A stretch of DNA of 29,662 bases, from positions 1 to 29,662 of the forward strand of contig CALFIU010000101.1 of NCBI GenBank assembly GCA_937877455.1, in the 5' to 3' direction. Position 1 is the first letter of the stretch; each line of letters starts with the position of its first letter. Of the stretch, positions 15,772 through 23,599 are shown piece by piece. The stretch is from an uncultured Bacteroidales bacterium (GTDB lineage: Bacteria; Bacteroidota; Bacteroidia; Bacteroidales; UBA3824). The position numbers and the translations under genes are program-made. Below the pieces are notes generated by a model. It saw nothing but the letters and a program-made list of their open reading frames with translations. It searched no databases and was not told where the DNA came from.

Positions 15772-16194
15772 ATGGTAAAATGCGAGACTATTGGGATGTA
15801 TGATGTTGCAAAAATCAATCCTACTCTTACATATGAAGATGAAGTGGTAAACCATTCTTTTCTTTCCGTTGATGGTGGTGTCTATCTTATCATGAATGAC
15901 ATCAACGGTGATGATTCTTATAAGGATGGAGTTGCAATTCCTGCTGGCGAATATCTTAATGGATATGATCTGTCAGCATGGGTTGGTCAGAAACTCGTTG
16001 TTGATGGCAAACACATCACTGGCGGTGTTGATGGGCTTACTGCTGGCACTTCTGTTCTTGTTCTTGACGGAACAACTGGAAAGCTGAAAGTTGATACACC
16101 TGACGAAGGTGATATTGCTTTTGCTGTTACCGAAAAAGTTACATTAACCGAAGCAGCTGTTAAGGTTAAAATCATTATCGCATCAGAGGAATGA
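15772..16194 (+). CDS. Putative capsid decoration protein
   Basis: A 140-residue, beta-rich, acidic protein between the head protease and the capsid gene, the usual place for a capsid-stabilising decoration protein. It has Gly/Asp-rich turns (GGVDGLTAGTSVLVLDGTTG) and no membrane segment or enzyme motif. AGGAGG precedes the ATG. Codon use is richer in GGT, CTT and GTT than in the accessory genes, consistent with high expression. The next gene's ATG overlaps its stop (ATGA). Function is inferred from position and composition. Confidence 0.55.
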   Translation: MVKCETIGMYDVAKINPTLTYEDEVVNHSFLSVDGGVYLIMNDINGDDSYKDGVAIPAGEYLNGYDLSAWVGQKLVVDGKHITGGVDGLTAGTSVLVLDGTTGKLKVDTPDEGDIAFAVTEKVTLTEAAVKVKIIIASEE

Positions 16195-16583
16195 TTAGCT
16201 TATTAGTGGACTCCAATGTGCTAATAAGCGAAGATTTACTCGGAAAATATATAAATGATTTGCAAAGCAATATCGTTTTAGGCACAGATACTATTTATGG
16301 CACTTTATATAACGTAACAGATTATACTGGATTCAGCAGTGACACAGCAGAACAGTCTGGACATTATCTTGTGTTTCATTGTGAATCCACAGATAATAAT
16401 GCGACAATTAAAGTACAGCTTATAAATGGTTTACATGACGAGGTTACGCTTGACGATGATGGCATTATCATTATACGAATTACGGATAAGGCTTCACAGA
16501 AAGTTAAGATTACCGTATCTGGCGATGAATATGATGATATTATAAAAGTGTACAATCTTACTGGTTTGACACTTGCAGATTAA
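16191..16583 (+). CDS. Small structural-region protein, unknown function
   Basis: A 130-residue acidic protein whose ATG overlaps the stop of the previous gene, so it is translationally coupled. It begins MISLLVDSNVLISEDLLGKY and continues as alternating strands (HYLVFHCESTDNNATIKVQ, EVTLDDDGIIIIRI, KVKITVSG), suggesting a small beta-sandwich. I do not recognise a family. Its place directly before the major capsid gene makes a head accessory or fibre role plausible. Alternatively it could help assembly without entering the virion. Confidence 0.6.
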   Translation: MISLLVDSNVLISEDLLGKYINDLQSNIVLGTDTIYGTLYNVTDYTGFSSDTAEQSGHYLVFHCESTDNNATIKVQLINGLHDEVTLDDDGIIIIRITDKASQKVKITVSGDEYDDIIKVYNLTGLTLAD

Positions 16584-16588
16584 GAAAT

Positions 16589-16617
16589 TTGAAAATTATA
16601 TGTGAAAATAGATATTT
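16589..16617 (+). promoter_or_regulatory. Possible promoter before the capsid gene
   Basis: TTGAAA, 17 bases, then ATATTT resembles a sigma-A-type promoter just upstream of the capsid gene. In AT-rich DNA such matches are common, so this is weak. Confidence 0.2.
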
Positions 16618-16635
16618 TACATGGAGGTTTATCAG

Positions 16636-17736
16636 ATGAATACTACTTACGAATTAAACAATCTTCGTAAAGATGCTGATTACCTGAACAGAGAAATGCG
16701 TGCGACATCTATCGTATCCGAGGTATTCTCTGCGATGGTTAATGGCAAAAAAGTTGGCGCTATTAAGGGCGCAGATAAAGCAGTTAACTACATTAAAGAG
16801 CTTGGCGTTCGTGCCGAGAATGGTGATTTCAACGCCGTTGCTGAACTGAATACTCTTCGTAGATTTGTTATCGAGACTCCTCTGCTTCAGGAAATGAAGA
16901 TGCTTTCTATCTTTGGTTCTTATCAGGCAGTTGGTTTCGATGAGACTATTGAGCGTGAGATTTACAAACATGTTGGCGAGCGTTCTCGTGAACAGGCTGC
17001 TGGTGGCGATGTTGTGTTCCCGGCAATCGTTAAAGAGGTATATCCCGTTGCTACATTTACTGTTTCTGGCGGTTACGCTGTCGATTATCGTAGGGTAGCT
17101 CTTGGCGATATGTCTAAAGAAAATGAAGGAATGGAACAGGTTCGTATCGACATCCGCAATAAAGCTAATCGCGCTATCATCAAAAAGATTTATCAGGCTA
17201 TTCATGACGCTACTGGCGTTAAGTATGCTTTTGAGAATGCTGGTCTGACAAAGGCTGGTGTTGATGGCGTTCTGACTAAAATTCGCCGTTATGGTCGTCC
17301 AACCGTTATCGGTGACTATGCGCTTCTGTCTCAGTTCACTCCTTGGGCTGGATATGTTGGCACTATCTCCGCCAATACTATCACTGGTATTTCTGAAGCG
17401 CAGATGAATGAAATTGCCCAGAATGGTCTGCTTGGAATGTACAACGGCGCTGTTCTGGCTGAAATCGACAATCCATACGATGAGACTACTCTGAATTCCG
17501 CTGGTACTGATTTCGAGACTATGCTTCCTGCTGGTCTTGGCTTCATCGTTCCTGCTGGCGGTCAGTCTCCTATTGCTACTTACACTCGTGGCGGTCTGAC
17601 TTCCTTCACTGGCAACAATGTGAAGAATGGTCGCGTTGAGACAAGGTTCGATCTAAGTGTTGGATGTGATTTAGCGAAAGGTCAGGAATACAAGATTGGT
17701 ATGTTCTACGATAGCAATGTCGGAGGGCTTAATTAA
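16636..17736 (+). CDS. Major capsid protein (HK97-fold type)
   Basis: A 366-residue shell protein. It lacks enzyme or membrane motifs, has a charged helical N-terminus (YELNNLRKDADYLNREMRAT), a central helix-rich part and a beta-rich C-terminus (GLGFIVPAGGQSPIATYTRG), as in HK97-like capsids of this size. It follows protease, scaffold and decoration genes. Codon use is markedly different from the accessory genes, favouring CGT, GGC, CTG and ATC, a sign of very high expression. The frame is open from ATG 16621, but GGAGG at 16623-16627 is the ribosome binding site for ATG 16636. A 12-bp hairpin follows the gene. Confidence 0.88.
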   Translation: MNTTYELNNLRKDADYLNREMRATSIVSEVFSAMVNGKKVGAIKGADKAVNYIKELGVRAENGDFNAVAELNTLRRFVIETPLLQEMKMLSIFGSYQAVGFDETIEREIYKHVGERSREQAAGGDVVFPAIVKEVYPVATFTVSGGYAVDYRRVALGDMSKENEGMEQVRIDIRNKANRAIIKKIYQAIHDATGVKYAFENAGLTKAGVDGVLTKIRRYGRPTVIGDYALLSQFTPWAGYVGTISANTITGISEAQMNEIAQNGLLGMYNGAVLAEIDNPYDETTLNSAGTDFETMLPAGLGFIVPAGGQSPIATYTRGGLTSFTGNNVKNGRVETRFDLSVGCDLAKGQEYKIGMFYDSNVGGLN

Positions 17737-17771
17737 TAAAGCATAAAATATGCGATTTTTCCTTTAAATAA

Positions 17772-17799
17772 AGAGGGTTGTCATTATTGACAGCCCTCT
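17772..17799 (+). terminator. 12-bp hairpin after capsid gene, no T-run
   Basis: AGAGGGTTGTCA (17772-17783) and TGACAGCCCTCT (17788-17799) form 12 pairs (one G-T) with loop TTAT. The following bases are AAACGTGAGG, so there is no U-tract. It may stabilise the capsid mRNA 3' end, or act as a partial or factor-assisted terminator. Confidence 0.5.
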
Positions 17800-17816
17800 A
17801 AACGTGAGGTGCAAAT

Positions 17817-18002
17817 ATGGAAAATAACGAAAACTTCTATTGTTATTCTTTAAGACTATTCCATTATTTGTGCGCATTCAATGAAAAGTGCTATGCTTCA
17901 AAAGTTAATGCATCATCGGGAAATCGCTATTGGGTTTTCAAAAAATCAGATAAGTTGGATGCACTAATCAAATCTTATAATGAAACTAAACATAATTTTT
18001 AG
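17817..18002 (+). CDS. Small conserved phage protein, unknown function
   Basis: A 61-residue protein starting MENNENFYCYSLRLFHYLCA and ending with a basic, aromatic segment containing RYWVFKKSDKLDALIKSY. The pattern FYCYS..L..FL....N..YWVF..S..L...L..Y is one I associate with small proteins found in many Bacillota phages, without a known role. GTGAGGTG provides the ribosome binding site. It lies between the capsid gene and the connector genes; a role there is not established. Confidence 0.65.
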   Translation: MENNENFYCYSLRLFHYLCAFNEKCYASKVNASSGNRYWVFKKSDKLDALIKSYNETKHNF

Positions 18003-18039
18003 TTGAAAACAGAAAAATAGTTGAAATGAGGTATTAAGT

Positions 18040-18609
18040 ATGGGAAGAACTACAACGGCGAAAAAAGTTCCTGAAGAGAACATGAATGAAACGCCAAAAG
18101 AAGTTGAAACTGTAGTGGCGCAAGAAATTGAACAGCCATTAAATTTGGAACAGCAAGTGACGGTAAAAAGTATTGCAGGATGGACTACTGGATTTGCGAG
18201 AATGCTAACTGTCGGCGATGTTACAATTCCAAGCAGAGGCTCTATCAGACTTTCACGGAATGAAATTATTTCTCAAGTTCATAATAACAATAATTTGTTT
18301 AACGGTATTGATGGGCGTGGAAGTCACGCAACTTTAATTATTGAAGATGCGCCAACTATTGATGAAGTTGGATTTAATACAGAGTCTCAGTTTAGCGATA
18401 AATTAGTTCGGGATTTATTTGCTATTCGTGATCAAAACGAATTTGAAGATACACTTAAAAATAAGATTGTAACACGAGCCGAAAAGTATGCGTTGATAAT
18501 TTCTATTCTTAAGCAAGAACTAAATGATTTTAGTAAAATCCGATTCTGCGAAACTTATACTGGATATAAGTTAGGCAAAGTAGAACAAGACGAAAAGAAT
18601 ATTCGTTAA
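18040..18609 (+). CDS. Structural-module protein, possibly head-tail connector
   Basis: A 189-residue protein. The first ~35 residues are a polar, disordered stretch (GRTTTAKKVPEENMNETPKE). A beta domain follows (GWTTGFARMLTVGDVTIPSRG, then HATLIIEDAPTIDEVG), and the C-terminal third is helical with charged residues. I do not recognise a family. The start is supported by GAGG upstream, and the next gene begins shortly after the stop. Position between capsid and connector genes suggests a virion or neck component; this is inference from order only. Confidence 0.6.
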   Translation: MGRTTTAKKVPEENMNETPKEVETVVAQEIEQPLNLEQQVTVKSIAGWTTGFARMLTVGDVTIPSRGSIRLSRNEIISQVHNNNNLFNGIDGRGSHATLIIEDAPTIDEVGFNTESQFSDKLVRDLFAIRDQNEFEDTLKNKIVTRAEKYALIISILKQELNDFSKIRFCETYTGYKLGKVEQDEKNIR

Positions 18610-18626
18610 ACAATGAGGTGATTCAA

Positions 18627-19019
18627 ATGGAAGGAACAACCGCCAATGAGGTATTTGATAGTTTTGATAGTTCATTTCGCGATAAAGAAATAATTCCAGA
18701 TGGACTCAAATTAGTATGGCTGAAAAAGGCAGTTGCTCGTTATTCCACAGAACTTGAAGCACTTGAATTTGACGAGGAAGAAATGTCTTTTAATACGGTC
18801 ATTAACCAATATGTTATTGATACACTTGCGGCGTTCATGAAACAAATGTACCAAGAACGAGAAGTTTCTAAAGTTAATAAACGCGTTTCCATAGTTTCTA
18901 AAGACATCTCTATTGATGGAACTGGTTCACAGAAAAGTGCCGCAAGAAACGAATTGGAATACGATATATCTAAATCCGCTTATATGGTACAGATGCAAAA
19001 ACCAACAGCATATGATTAA
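18627..19019 (+). CDS. Putative head-tail connector (gp6-like adaptor)
   Basis: A 130-residue, mainly helical protein with LKLVWLKKAVARYSTELEAL near the N-terminus and a predicted beta or loop segment (VSIVSKDISIDGTGS) near residue 90. Size, helical content and position after the capsid match the adaptor that docks on the portal. A GTG at 18618 is in frame, but it belongs to the GAGGTG ribosome binding site, so ATG 18627 (MEGTTANEVFDSF) is the start. No diagnostic motif; role is inferred from order. Confidence 0.5.
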   Translation: MEGTTANEVFDSFDSSFRDKEIIPDGLKLVWLKKAVARYSTELEALEFDEEEMSFNTVINQYVIDTLAAFMKQMYQEREVSKVNKRVSIVSKDISIDGTGSQKSAARNELEYDISKSAYMVQMQKPTAYD

Positions 19020-19031
19020 GGTGGTGATACT

Positions 19032-20120
19032 ATGGCTACAGAATGGTATTTACTAAACCCACCATATTCACAAACAAGTGGATTCGAAGATGAAGTGATG
19101 GACTTTGCGCAAGATGCTTTTTCTGAAGCGCTTGACAGTCCACTCGCTATTAATGTTGAATACTGTAACGCAGACTTATCAATCTGCTCTCCTATTAAGG
19201 CTATAATACAAAATAAAGTTCAAGACACAAAGCTAAATGCTTTTACAAGGCATTTACTTGTTCCTGTCGGCACATGCAAGGCAGGATATTATATTCATTA
19301 TAAAAATCGTTATTGGCTTATTGTTGGTCTTGTTGATGACAATGGGATGTACGAAAAGGCTGTTTTAACTCTATGTAATTGGAAATTGACATGGAGAAAT
19401 ACAGAAGGGAAAATTATAGAAAGATGGTCAAGCATTCAATCTGCTTCGCAATACAACAATGGTCAACGTGATAATAGATATTATATTTTAAGAACGGATC
19501 AGCTTTTGATTTGTATGCCGAATGATGATGAATGTGTAATGCTCGATAGCGGTCAACGATTTATTATAGACAAGCGTATTGAAATATATGAACGAAATAT
19601 AGGAGAAGATGAAACATCTGTTACTTCAAATAAAGTAATAACATATCAAGTTACAAGAAACGATAGTGTTCTATATAACTATATAGATAGTGGGCATTAT
19701 GAAATACTGGTAACACAAGATGAACAGCATGAAAACGATGGTTTCTATCGCGTTGGCGATAATGGTTATTGGTTATGTTTAGAATCAGAGCATTCTGGAA
19801 TAATAGAAGATTTATCGCCAGAACCAGATGATGATGCTATCGTTGCTTCGAAAATCATTTACGATGACGATAAGATTTATTCTGGTTTAAGTGCTTCTGA
19901 GTTTACAGCAGTATTCTATGATGCTGAAGGCAATATGATTGACGGTGATGCCGAATGGACTATCAATTGTGACTTTTTAGATAAACTGCAAGTGGATTAT
20001 ATTAATAATACGATTTGTATTTCGGTTGATGATTTGTCTCTGCTTAATAAATCATTTGAGTTATTTTTGAATAACGATGAAAATACGAAACTAACAATTA
20101 CTATTGTTGGATTGATATAA
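19032..20120 (+). CDS. Putative head-closure/neck protein with C-terminal Ig-like domain
   Basis: A 362-residue acidic protein. The first ~230 residues form a beta-rich domain with aromatic strands (GYYIHYKNRYWLIVGLV, LTWRNTEGKIIERW). Residues ~270-362 look like an Ig-like module (SKIIYDDDKIYSGLSASEFTA, a Trp-containing strand, then KLTITIVGLI), as often appended to phage surface proteins. It lies between the adaptor and the putative tail terminator, the usual place of the head-closure or neck protein. AAGGTGGTGA precedes the ATG. The exact role is inference. Confidence 0.5.
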   Translation: MATEWYLLNPPYSQTSGFEDEVMDFAQDAFSEALDSPLAINVEYCNADLSICSPIKAIIQNKVQDTKLNAFTRHLLVPVGTCKAGYYIHYKNRYWLIVGLVDDNGMYEKAVLTLCNWKLTWRNTEGKIIERWSSIQSASQYNNGQRDNRYYILRTDQLLICMPNDDECVMLDSGQRFIIDKRIEIYERNIGEDETSVTSNKVITYQVTRNDSVLYNYIDSGHYEILVTQDEQHENDGFYRVGDNGYWLCLESEHSGIIEDLSPEPDDDAIVASKIIYDDDKIYSGLSASEFTAVFYDAEGNMIDGDAEWTINCDFLDKLQVDYINNTICISVDDLSLLNKSFELFLNNDENTKLTITIVGLI

Positions 20121-20134
20121 GGAGTTAAGGAGAG

Positions 20135-20620
20135 ATGGCAAGAAAGTTAACCACAAAAGAATTAGGATTATATAAGACTCGTATATCAAACGCTCTCCTT
20201 AAATCGGACGATATAAAAGAATTGATGTTTGGTGATACGAGCAATTTAAATCCAAAAGACTTACTACTAAAGTTTAAAGATCATGTAAATTCTCATTTAT
20301 TTATAGACGATACAATTACAAATACATCCACATATATATTCTTTGATGTAATGTTACCGAGAATGCGACCACAGGTAAAAAACGTTCAAGTCTATATATA
20401 TGCGATATGTCATCGTGATATTTTAGAGAATTATACAAAAGAAGGGTATTACGGAAATCGTGCCGATATTCTTTCCGAAATGATCGAAGAAACTCTTTTA
20501 GATGAAAATATTGTCAAAGAATTTGGCATAGGTGATTTAGAATTAGACAACGTAGACATCTATAATTCAACCACATTCTATGGACGAATAATGACATTTA
20601 GCGTTAATAATTTCAGATGA
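20135..20620 (+). CDS. Putative tail terminator protein
   Basis: A 161-residue protein with an N-terminal helical part and strands such as STYIFFDVMLPRM and NVQVYIYAICHRD, then GYYGNRADILSEMIEETLLD. Length and position, after neck genes and shortly before the major tail protein, fit a tail terminator or tail-to-head joining protein. AAGGAG precedes the ATG, and the stop overlaps the next start (ATGA), so the two are coupled. No family-defining residues are visible. Confidence 0.45.
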   Translation: MARKLTTKELGLYKTRISNALLKSDDIKELMFGDTSNLNPKDLLLKFKDHVNSHLFIDDTITNTSTYIFFDVMLPRMRPQVKNVQVYIYAICHRDILENYTKEGYYGNRADILSEMIEETLLDENIVKEFGIGDLELDNVDIYNSTTFYGRIMTFSVNNFR

Positions 20621-21432
20621 AATTAGATTATTATACACTATTATGTCCAGAACCGATTTCGTTGTCAATCGGAACAATAAAACAACCTACTTTGCGTGAA
20701 ATAGGTGAATTGACGTTTCCGAAATTTGGAATGTACCAAGTATATCTCAAATTAACACCGAAAAACTATTATGAATATCTTAATAAGGAGCAAGGTGAAA
20801 AATATTGGGATATACTTCAAGACGACCAAAAGAATGAAATCACTTTATATGACATCATTCTTATTGAAAAATCAGTGTGCTATATATATCTCGAAATACT
20901 CAATTTCTTCTTTATTGAAAGGGTTATCTTTAGGGATAATCTTTTTTTAATTATTAACACTACTGATTATGAAACGCCAGCAGAAGAATTAGAATTAGAC
21001 AGAAGTAATGTAAAAGGGCTTATCAATCCATCTACATTTCAAGATGTATTAGATATTCTTCAACAGATTTGCTGTATAAAAAGTGAAGATCCGTTAGAAG
21101 AAGCAAAACCAAAATTTAAAAACGCAAAGGCAAGGAAGTTATATGAAAGGATGCTAAAAGCGAAGGAAAAGGAAGTAAAGAAACAGGAGAAGAAGGATTT
21201 TCTAAATATGACTTTGCCTAATATTATTTCCGCAACCGCAGCAAAAACACCCGGATTGAACATCATAAATATTTGGGATGCCACGCTATTCCAATTATAC
21301 GACCAATTTGAAAAGATACGCAATGATGATGCACATTATATGAATTCCGTTCGTGTTGCTGTTTGGGGAGATGAGAAAAATCAATTTGACCCATCGCTTT
21401 GGTATAAAAATAATTTTGATAAACAATTATAA
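20617..21432 (+). CDS. Tail-region protein, possible tail assembly factor
   Basis: A 271-residue protein starting MKLDYYTLLCPEPISLSIGT, with TLREIGELTFPKFGMY and LKLTPKNYYEYL; this N-terminal pattern is one I associate with proteins next to major tail genes in clostridial phages. The middle is helical and acidic; near 170-200 is a lysine-rich amphipathic stretch (AKARKLYERMLKAKEKEVKK). It may be a tail assembly chaperone analogue, but a frameshift signal typical of those is not seen. A terminator follows its stop. Confidence 0.5.
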   Translation: MKLDYYTLLCPEPISLSIGTIKQPTLREIGELTFPKFGMYQVYLKLTPKNYYEYLNKEQGEKYWDILQDDQKNEITLYDIILIEKSVCYIYLEILNFFFIERVIFRDNLFLIINTTDYETPAEELELDRSNVKGLINPSTFQDVLDILQQICCIKSEDPLEEAKPKFKNAKARKLYERMLKAKEKEVKKQEKKDFLNMTLPNIISATAAKTPGLNIINIWDATLFQLYDQFEKIRNDDAHYMNSVRVAVWGDEKNQFDPSLWYKNNFDKQL

Positions 21433-21459
21433 AACTTGCGCTATGCAAGTTCTTTTATT
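21433..21459 (+). terminator. Intrinsic terminator before major tail gene
   Basis: AACTTGC (21433-21439) and GCAAGTT (21445-21451) form a perfect 7-bp stem with loop GCTAT, followed by CTTTTATT. The ribosome binding site of the major tail gene (AAGGAGG) follows directly. Confidence 0.7.
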
Positions 21460-21473
21460 AAGGAGGATTTATT

Positions 21474-22457
21474 ATGCCTGATATTAATAAAGCTAATCGA
21501 CAGGTGTGTGATGTTGATATTCGTGTGTTAAAGACAATGGCTCCATTCCTGTTCTTCGATACTGCTAATACTACAACGGCTGGTCTTTCTGGTGATTCTG
21601 TTTATGCCATGAAGAAAGGCACTCGCGCAATCGCGTTCCATAATCCGATTGAGGGTACTATGACCATTGAGGCTCAGGTTATGCCTTTCAAGGCTTACGC
21701 TCTGTTTAGTGATGGTATTGTTGACACTACAGCTACTATCGCTAAGAAGGAAACAGTTGTTTGTGCTACTGCTGGACAGTTAACTATTACTGGCGCTGTT
21801 GCTGGTTCTGTGTTTGTATTTGCCGAGGGTGAATATGGGAATACTGCTATTCCGGGAACTTATGCAGGCTCTACTTTTACAGCTACTACTGCTTCTAATA
21901 TCGTTGTTGGCAGTGCTTATGAAGTTGGATATCTTGTCACTAAGACTTCTGGCATTAAGAAAGTATCTTTCAACAACAAGAAAGTACCGAAGGATTATTT
22001 CATCACAATGTCCACTATCGACAAAGGTGAAGATGACAGCCTGACTCCATTTATTATCACCGCTTACAAGGCTTCTATCCAGAGAAACTTCGAGCTTTCC
22101 TTCTCTTCTGAGGGTGATCCAGCATCCGTGACTATCACGTTTGATTTACTTGAAGATAAAAACGGTAATGTTATGGATATTATTGAAGATACGGCTGACG
22201 CAGATTCTATGAGCGTAAGCACTTCTTCTATTCGTCTGGCAATAGGTGGAACAGCGCCCGACATTCAGATTTATGGCGCGAGTGGCGCAGTAACCGCTAC
22301 ACCTTCTAATGCAAAGATTACGGCTACCATGTCCGGTGACAATGATAACGTGATTATCGCTGCGGCATCTGATGCAACCGCTGGCACATATACCGTGACT
22401 CTGACTGATGCACAGAGCAACTCTGTTGTGGTTACGGTAGTAGTTGTTTCGGATTAA
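21474..22457 (+). CDS. Major tail protein with C-terminal Ig-like domain
   Basis: A 327-residue protein that probably forms the tail tube. The beta-rich N-terminal ~230 residues contain the tube domain with an Ala/Gly/Thr-rich insert (VFVFAEGEYGNTAIPGTYAG) near 107-145. Residues ~245-327 form an Ig-like module of the BIG2 kind (SIRLAIGGTAPDIQI, AKITATMSGDNDNVIIAAAS, AGTYTVTLTD), a frequent addition to tail tubes of siphoviruses. Codon use resembles the capsid gene, which fits an abundant virion protein. AAGGAGG precedes the ATG. Confidence 0.82.
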   Translation: MPDINKANRQVCDVDIRVLKTMAPFLFFDTANTTTAGLSGDSVYAMKKGTRAIAFHNPIEGTMTIEAQVMPFKAYALFSDGIVDTTATIAKKETVVCATAGQLTITGAVAGSVFVFAEGEYGNTAIPGTYAGSTFTATTASNIVVGSAYEVGYLVTKTSGIKKVSFNNKKVPKDYFITMSTIDKGEDDSLTPFIITAYKASIQRNFELSFSSEGDPASVTITFDLLEDKNGNVMDIIEDTADADSMSVSTSSIRLAIGGTAPDIQIYGASGAVTATPSNAKITATMSGDNDNVIIAAASDATAGTYTVTLTDAQSNSVVVTVVVVSD

Positions 22458-22470
22458 TAAGGAGTAAAGC

Positions 22471-22737
22471 ATGATTAAAGAATGTCCAGTTATCATAAAT
22501 AATGATGCTGTAACTGTTGTCAAGTTTGGCGACACAGATATTCAGTTCCCTTCTATCGCGAAGGACATTAAGAAAGTGAATGTCAAATACGACAATGGGA
22601 AATATTCTATTGTCGATCATGCGGAAGAAGAGAAACCTGTTATTGCCAAACATAAAGAAACGGAAACGGCGAAGGTTAATTCAAAAAGAACAAAGAAAAC
22701 AATCGAAAAGAAACACGATGATGTAGTTGAAAAATAA
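22471..22737 (+). CDS. Small protein after major tail protein, unknown function
   Basis: An 88-residue protein with a beta-strand N-terminal half (CPVIINNDAVTVVKFGDTDI) and a highly charged lysine/glutamate-rich tail (HKETETAKVNSKRTKKTIEK). I do not recognise it. It starts 13 bases after the major tail gene with AAGGAG as ribosome binding site and is followed by a strong terminator, so it shares the tail protein transcript. A tail accessory role is possible. Confidence 0.6.
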   Translation: MIKECPVIINNDAVTVVKFGDTDIQFPSIAKDIKKVNVKYDNGKYSIVDHAEEEKPVIAKHKETETAKVNSKRTKKTIEKKHDDVVEK

Positions 22738-22758
22738 GATTGTATTGAAGTTATAAAT

Positions 22759-22806
22759 AAGGGTAACATCTTGCAATCAGCGAAATGTTACCCTTTTATT
22801 TTTCTA
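22759..22806 (+). terminator. Strong intrinsic terminator after major tail block
   Basis: AAGGGTAACAT (22759-22769) and ATGTTACCCTT (22785-22795) form a perfect 11-bp stem with a 15-base loop, followed by TTATTTTT. It ends the major tail protein transcript. Confidence 0.88.
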
Positions 22807-22822
22807 AGAGAAGAGGTAAGAA

Positions 22823-23056
22823 ATGAGAACGACTATCAATTTTAATTCATTGGAAGAAGCTATAGACTGTTATGGCAGAGAAAATTTAATTCCAATAGAT
22901 AATTTAAAACAAGCGATTTTTTATATAAAACATGGGTGTCAGCCAAGATTCGTGTGGGAAAAGGAAAACACCACAGGTAAAATTACTTTCTGGTTCTTAA
23001 AAAGTGAAACTGCGTACATATATCAGAAGTGGTTAGACACATATCCACACAAATAA
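22823..23056 (+). CDS. Small phage protein, unknown function
   Basis: A 77-residue protein containing GCQPRFVWEKENTTGKITFW and ending with AYIYQKWLDTYPHK. Small proteins with the pattern qPrFVwE....gKItFWF.K..T...Y..W are, as I recall, common in Bacillota phages but without known function. AGAGG precedes the ATG. It lies only 3 bases before the next gene, so the two are probably coupled. It is the first gene after a strong terminator, so a promoter should lie near 22800 or read-through is needed. Confidence 0.62.
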   Translation: MRTTINFNSLEEAIDCYGRENLIPIDNLKQAIFYIKHGCQPRFVWEKENTTGKITFWFLKSETAYIYQKWLDTYPHK

Positions 23057-23059
23057 TAT

Positions 23060-23578
23060 TTGCAGAATGTAGGAAAACGATTTGAGCAAGATTGGATTAA
23101 AAGCGTTCCTGATTATGTGGGCGTTTTAAGGATACCAGATGCGGCGCAGTCATTTTACAAAAGCTCAAATTTAAGATTTAGTAAGAAAAATCCGTTTGAT
23201 TTTTTATTTTGGTGTCCAAAGACATTGACGTTGTATGCACTTGAATTAAAAACAGTCAAAGGCAAATCAATATCTTTTGAACGCACAAAAGAAGAACACG
23301 GAGGAATACATTATCATCAAATAGTTGGATTAGAAAATTTTGAAAAAATAGGCGAATGTGTTTGTGGATTTGTTATTGAATTCCGTGAATTAGAAACAAC
23401 GATATTTTTGCCAATATCAGAATTTTTAGAATTGCAAAGTACAATTACGAAGAAAAGTTTCAATTATAATGATTTGGTAAACAATCATATCACATTTATT
23501 ACTATTCCGCAACAAATATTAAAGACACATTATCGCTATGATATAGAATATTTTCTTAAAGAAACTGCCTTACATTAG
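23060..23578 (+). CDS. RecU-like Holliday junction resolvase
   Basis: A 172-residue nuclease resembling RecU. Near the N-terminus GKRFEQDW matches the RecU opening (nRGkrFE); NPFDFLFW gives D47, and ALELKT gives E62 and K64, forming the D...ExK core of PD-(D/E)xK nucleases; VKGKSISF follows as in RecU. RecU cuts four-way junctions; in a phage it can resolve recombination or replication branches before packaging. No strong ribosome binding site precedes the TTG at 23060, and the start is coupled to the preceding gene. A nuclease of this type within the tail operon is unusual. Confidence 0.78.
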   Translation: MQNVGKRFEQDWIKSVPDYVGVLRIPDAAQSFYKSSNLRFSKKNPFDFLFWCPKTLTLYALELKTVKGKSISFERTKEEHGGIHYHQIVGLENFEKIGECVCGFVIEFRELETTIFLPISEFLELQSTITKKSFNYNDLVNNHITFITIPQQILKTHYRYDIEYFLKETALH

Positions 23579-23599
23579 GCGGTATGGAGGTTTATCAGA

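Noticed and set aside
16654..17205. 183-residue minus-strand open frame inside the capsid gene
   Set aside because: Antisense to the major capsid gene with strong codon bias; no initiation signal and no recognisable product.
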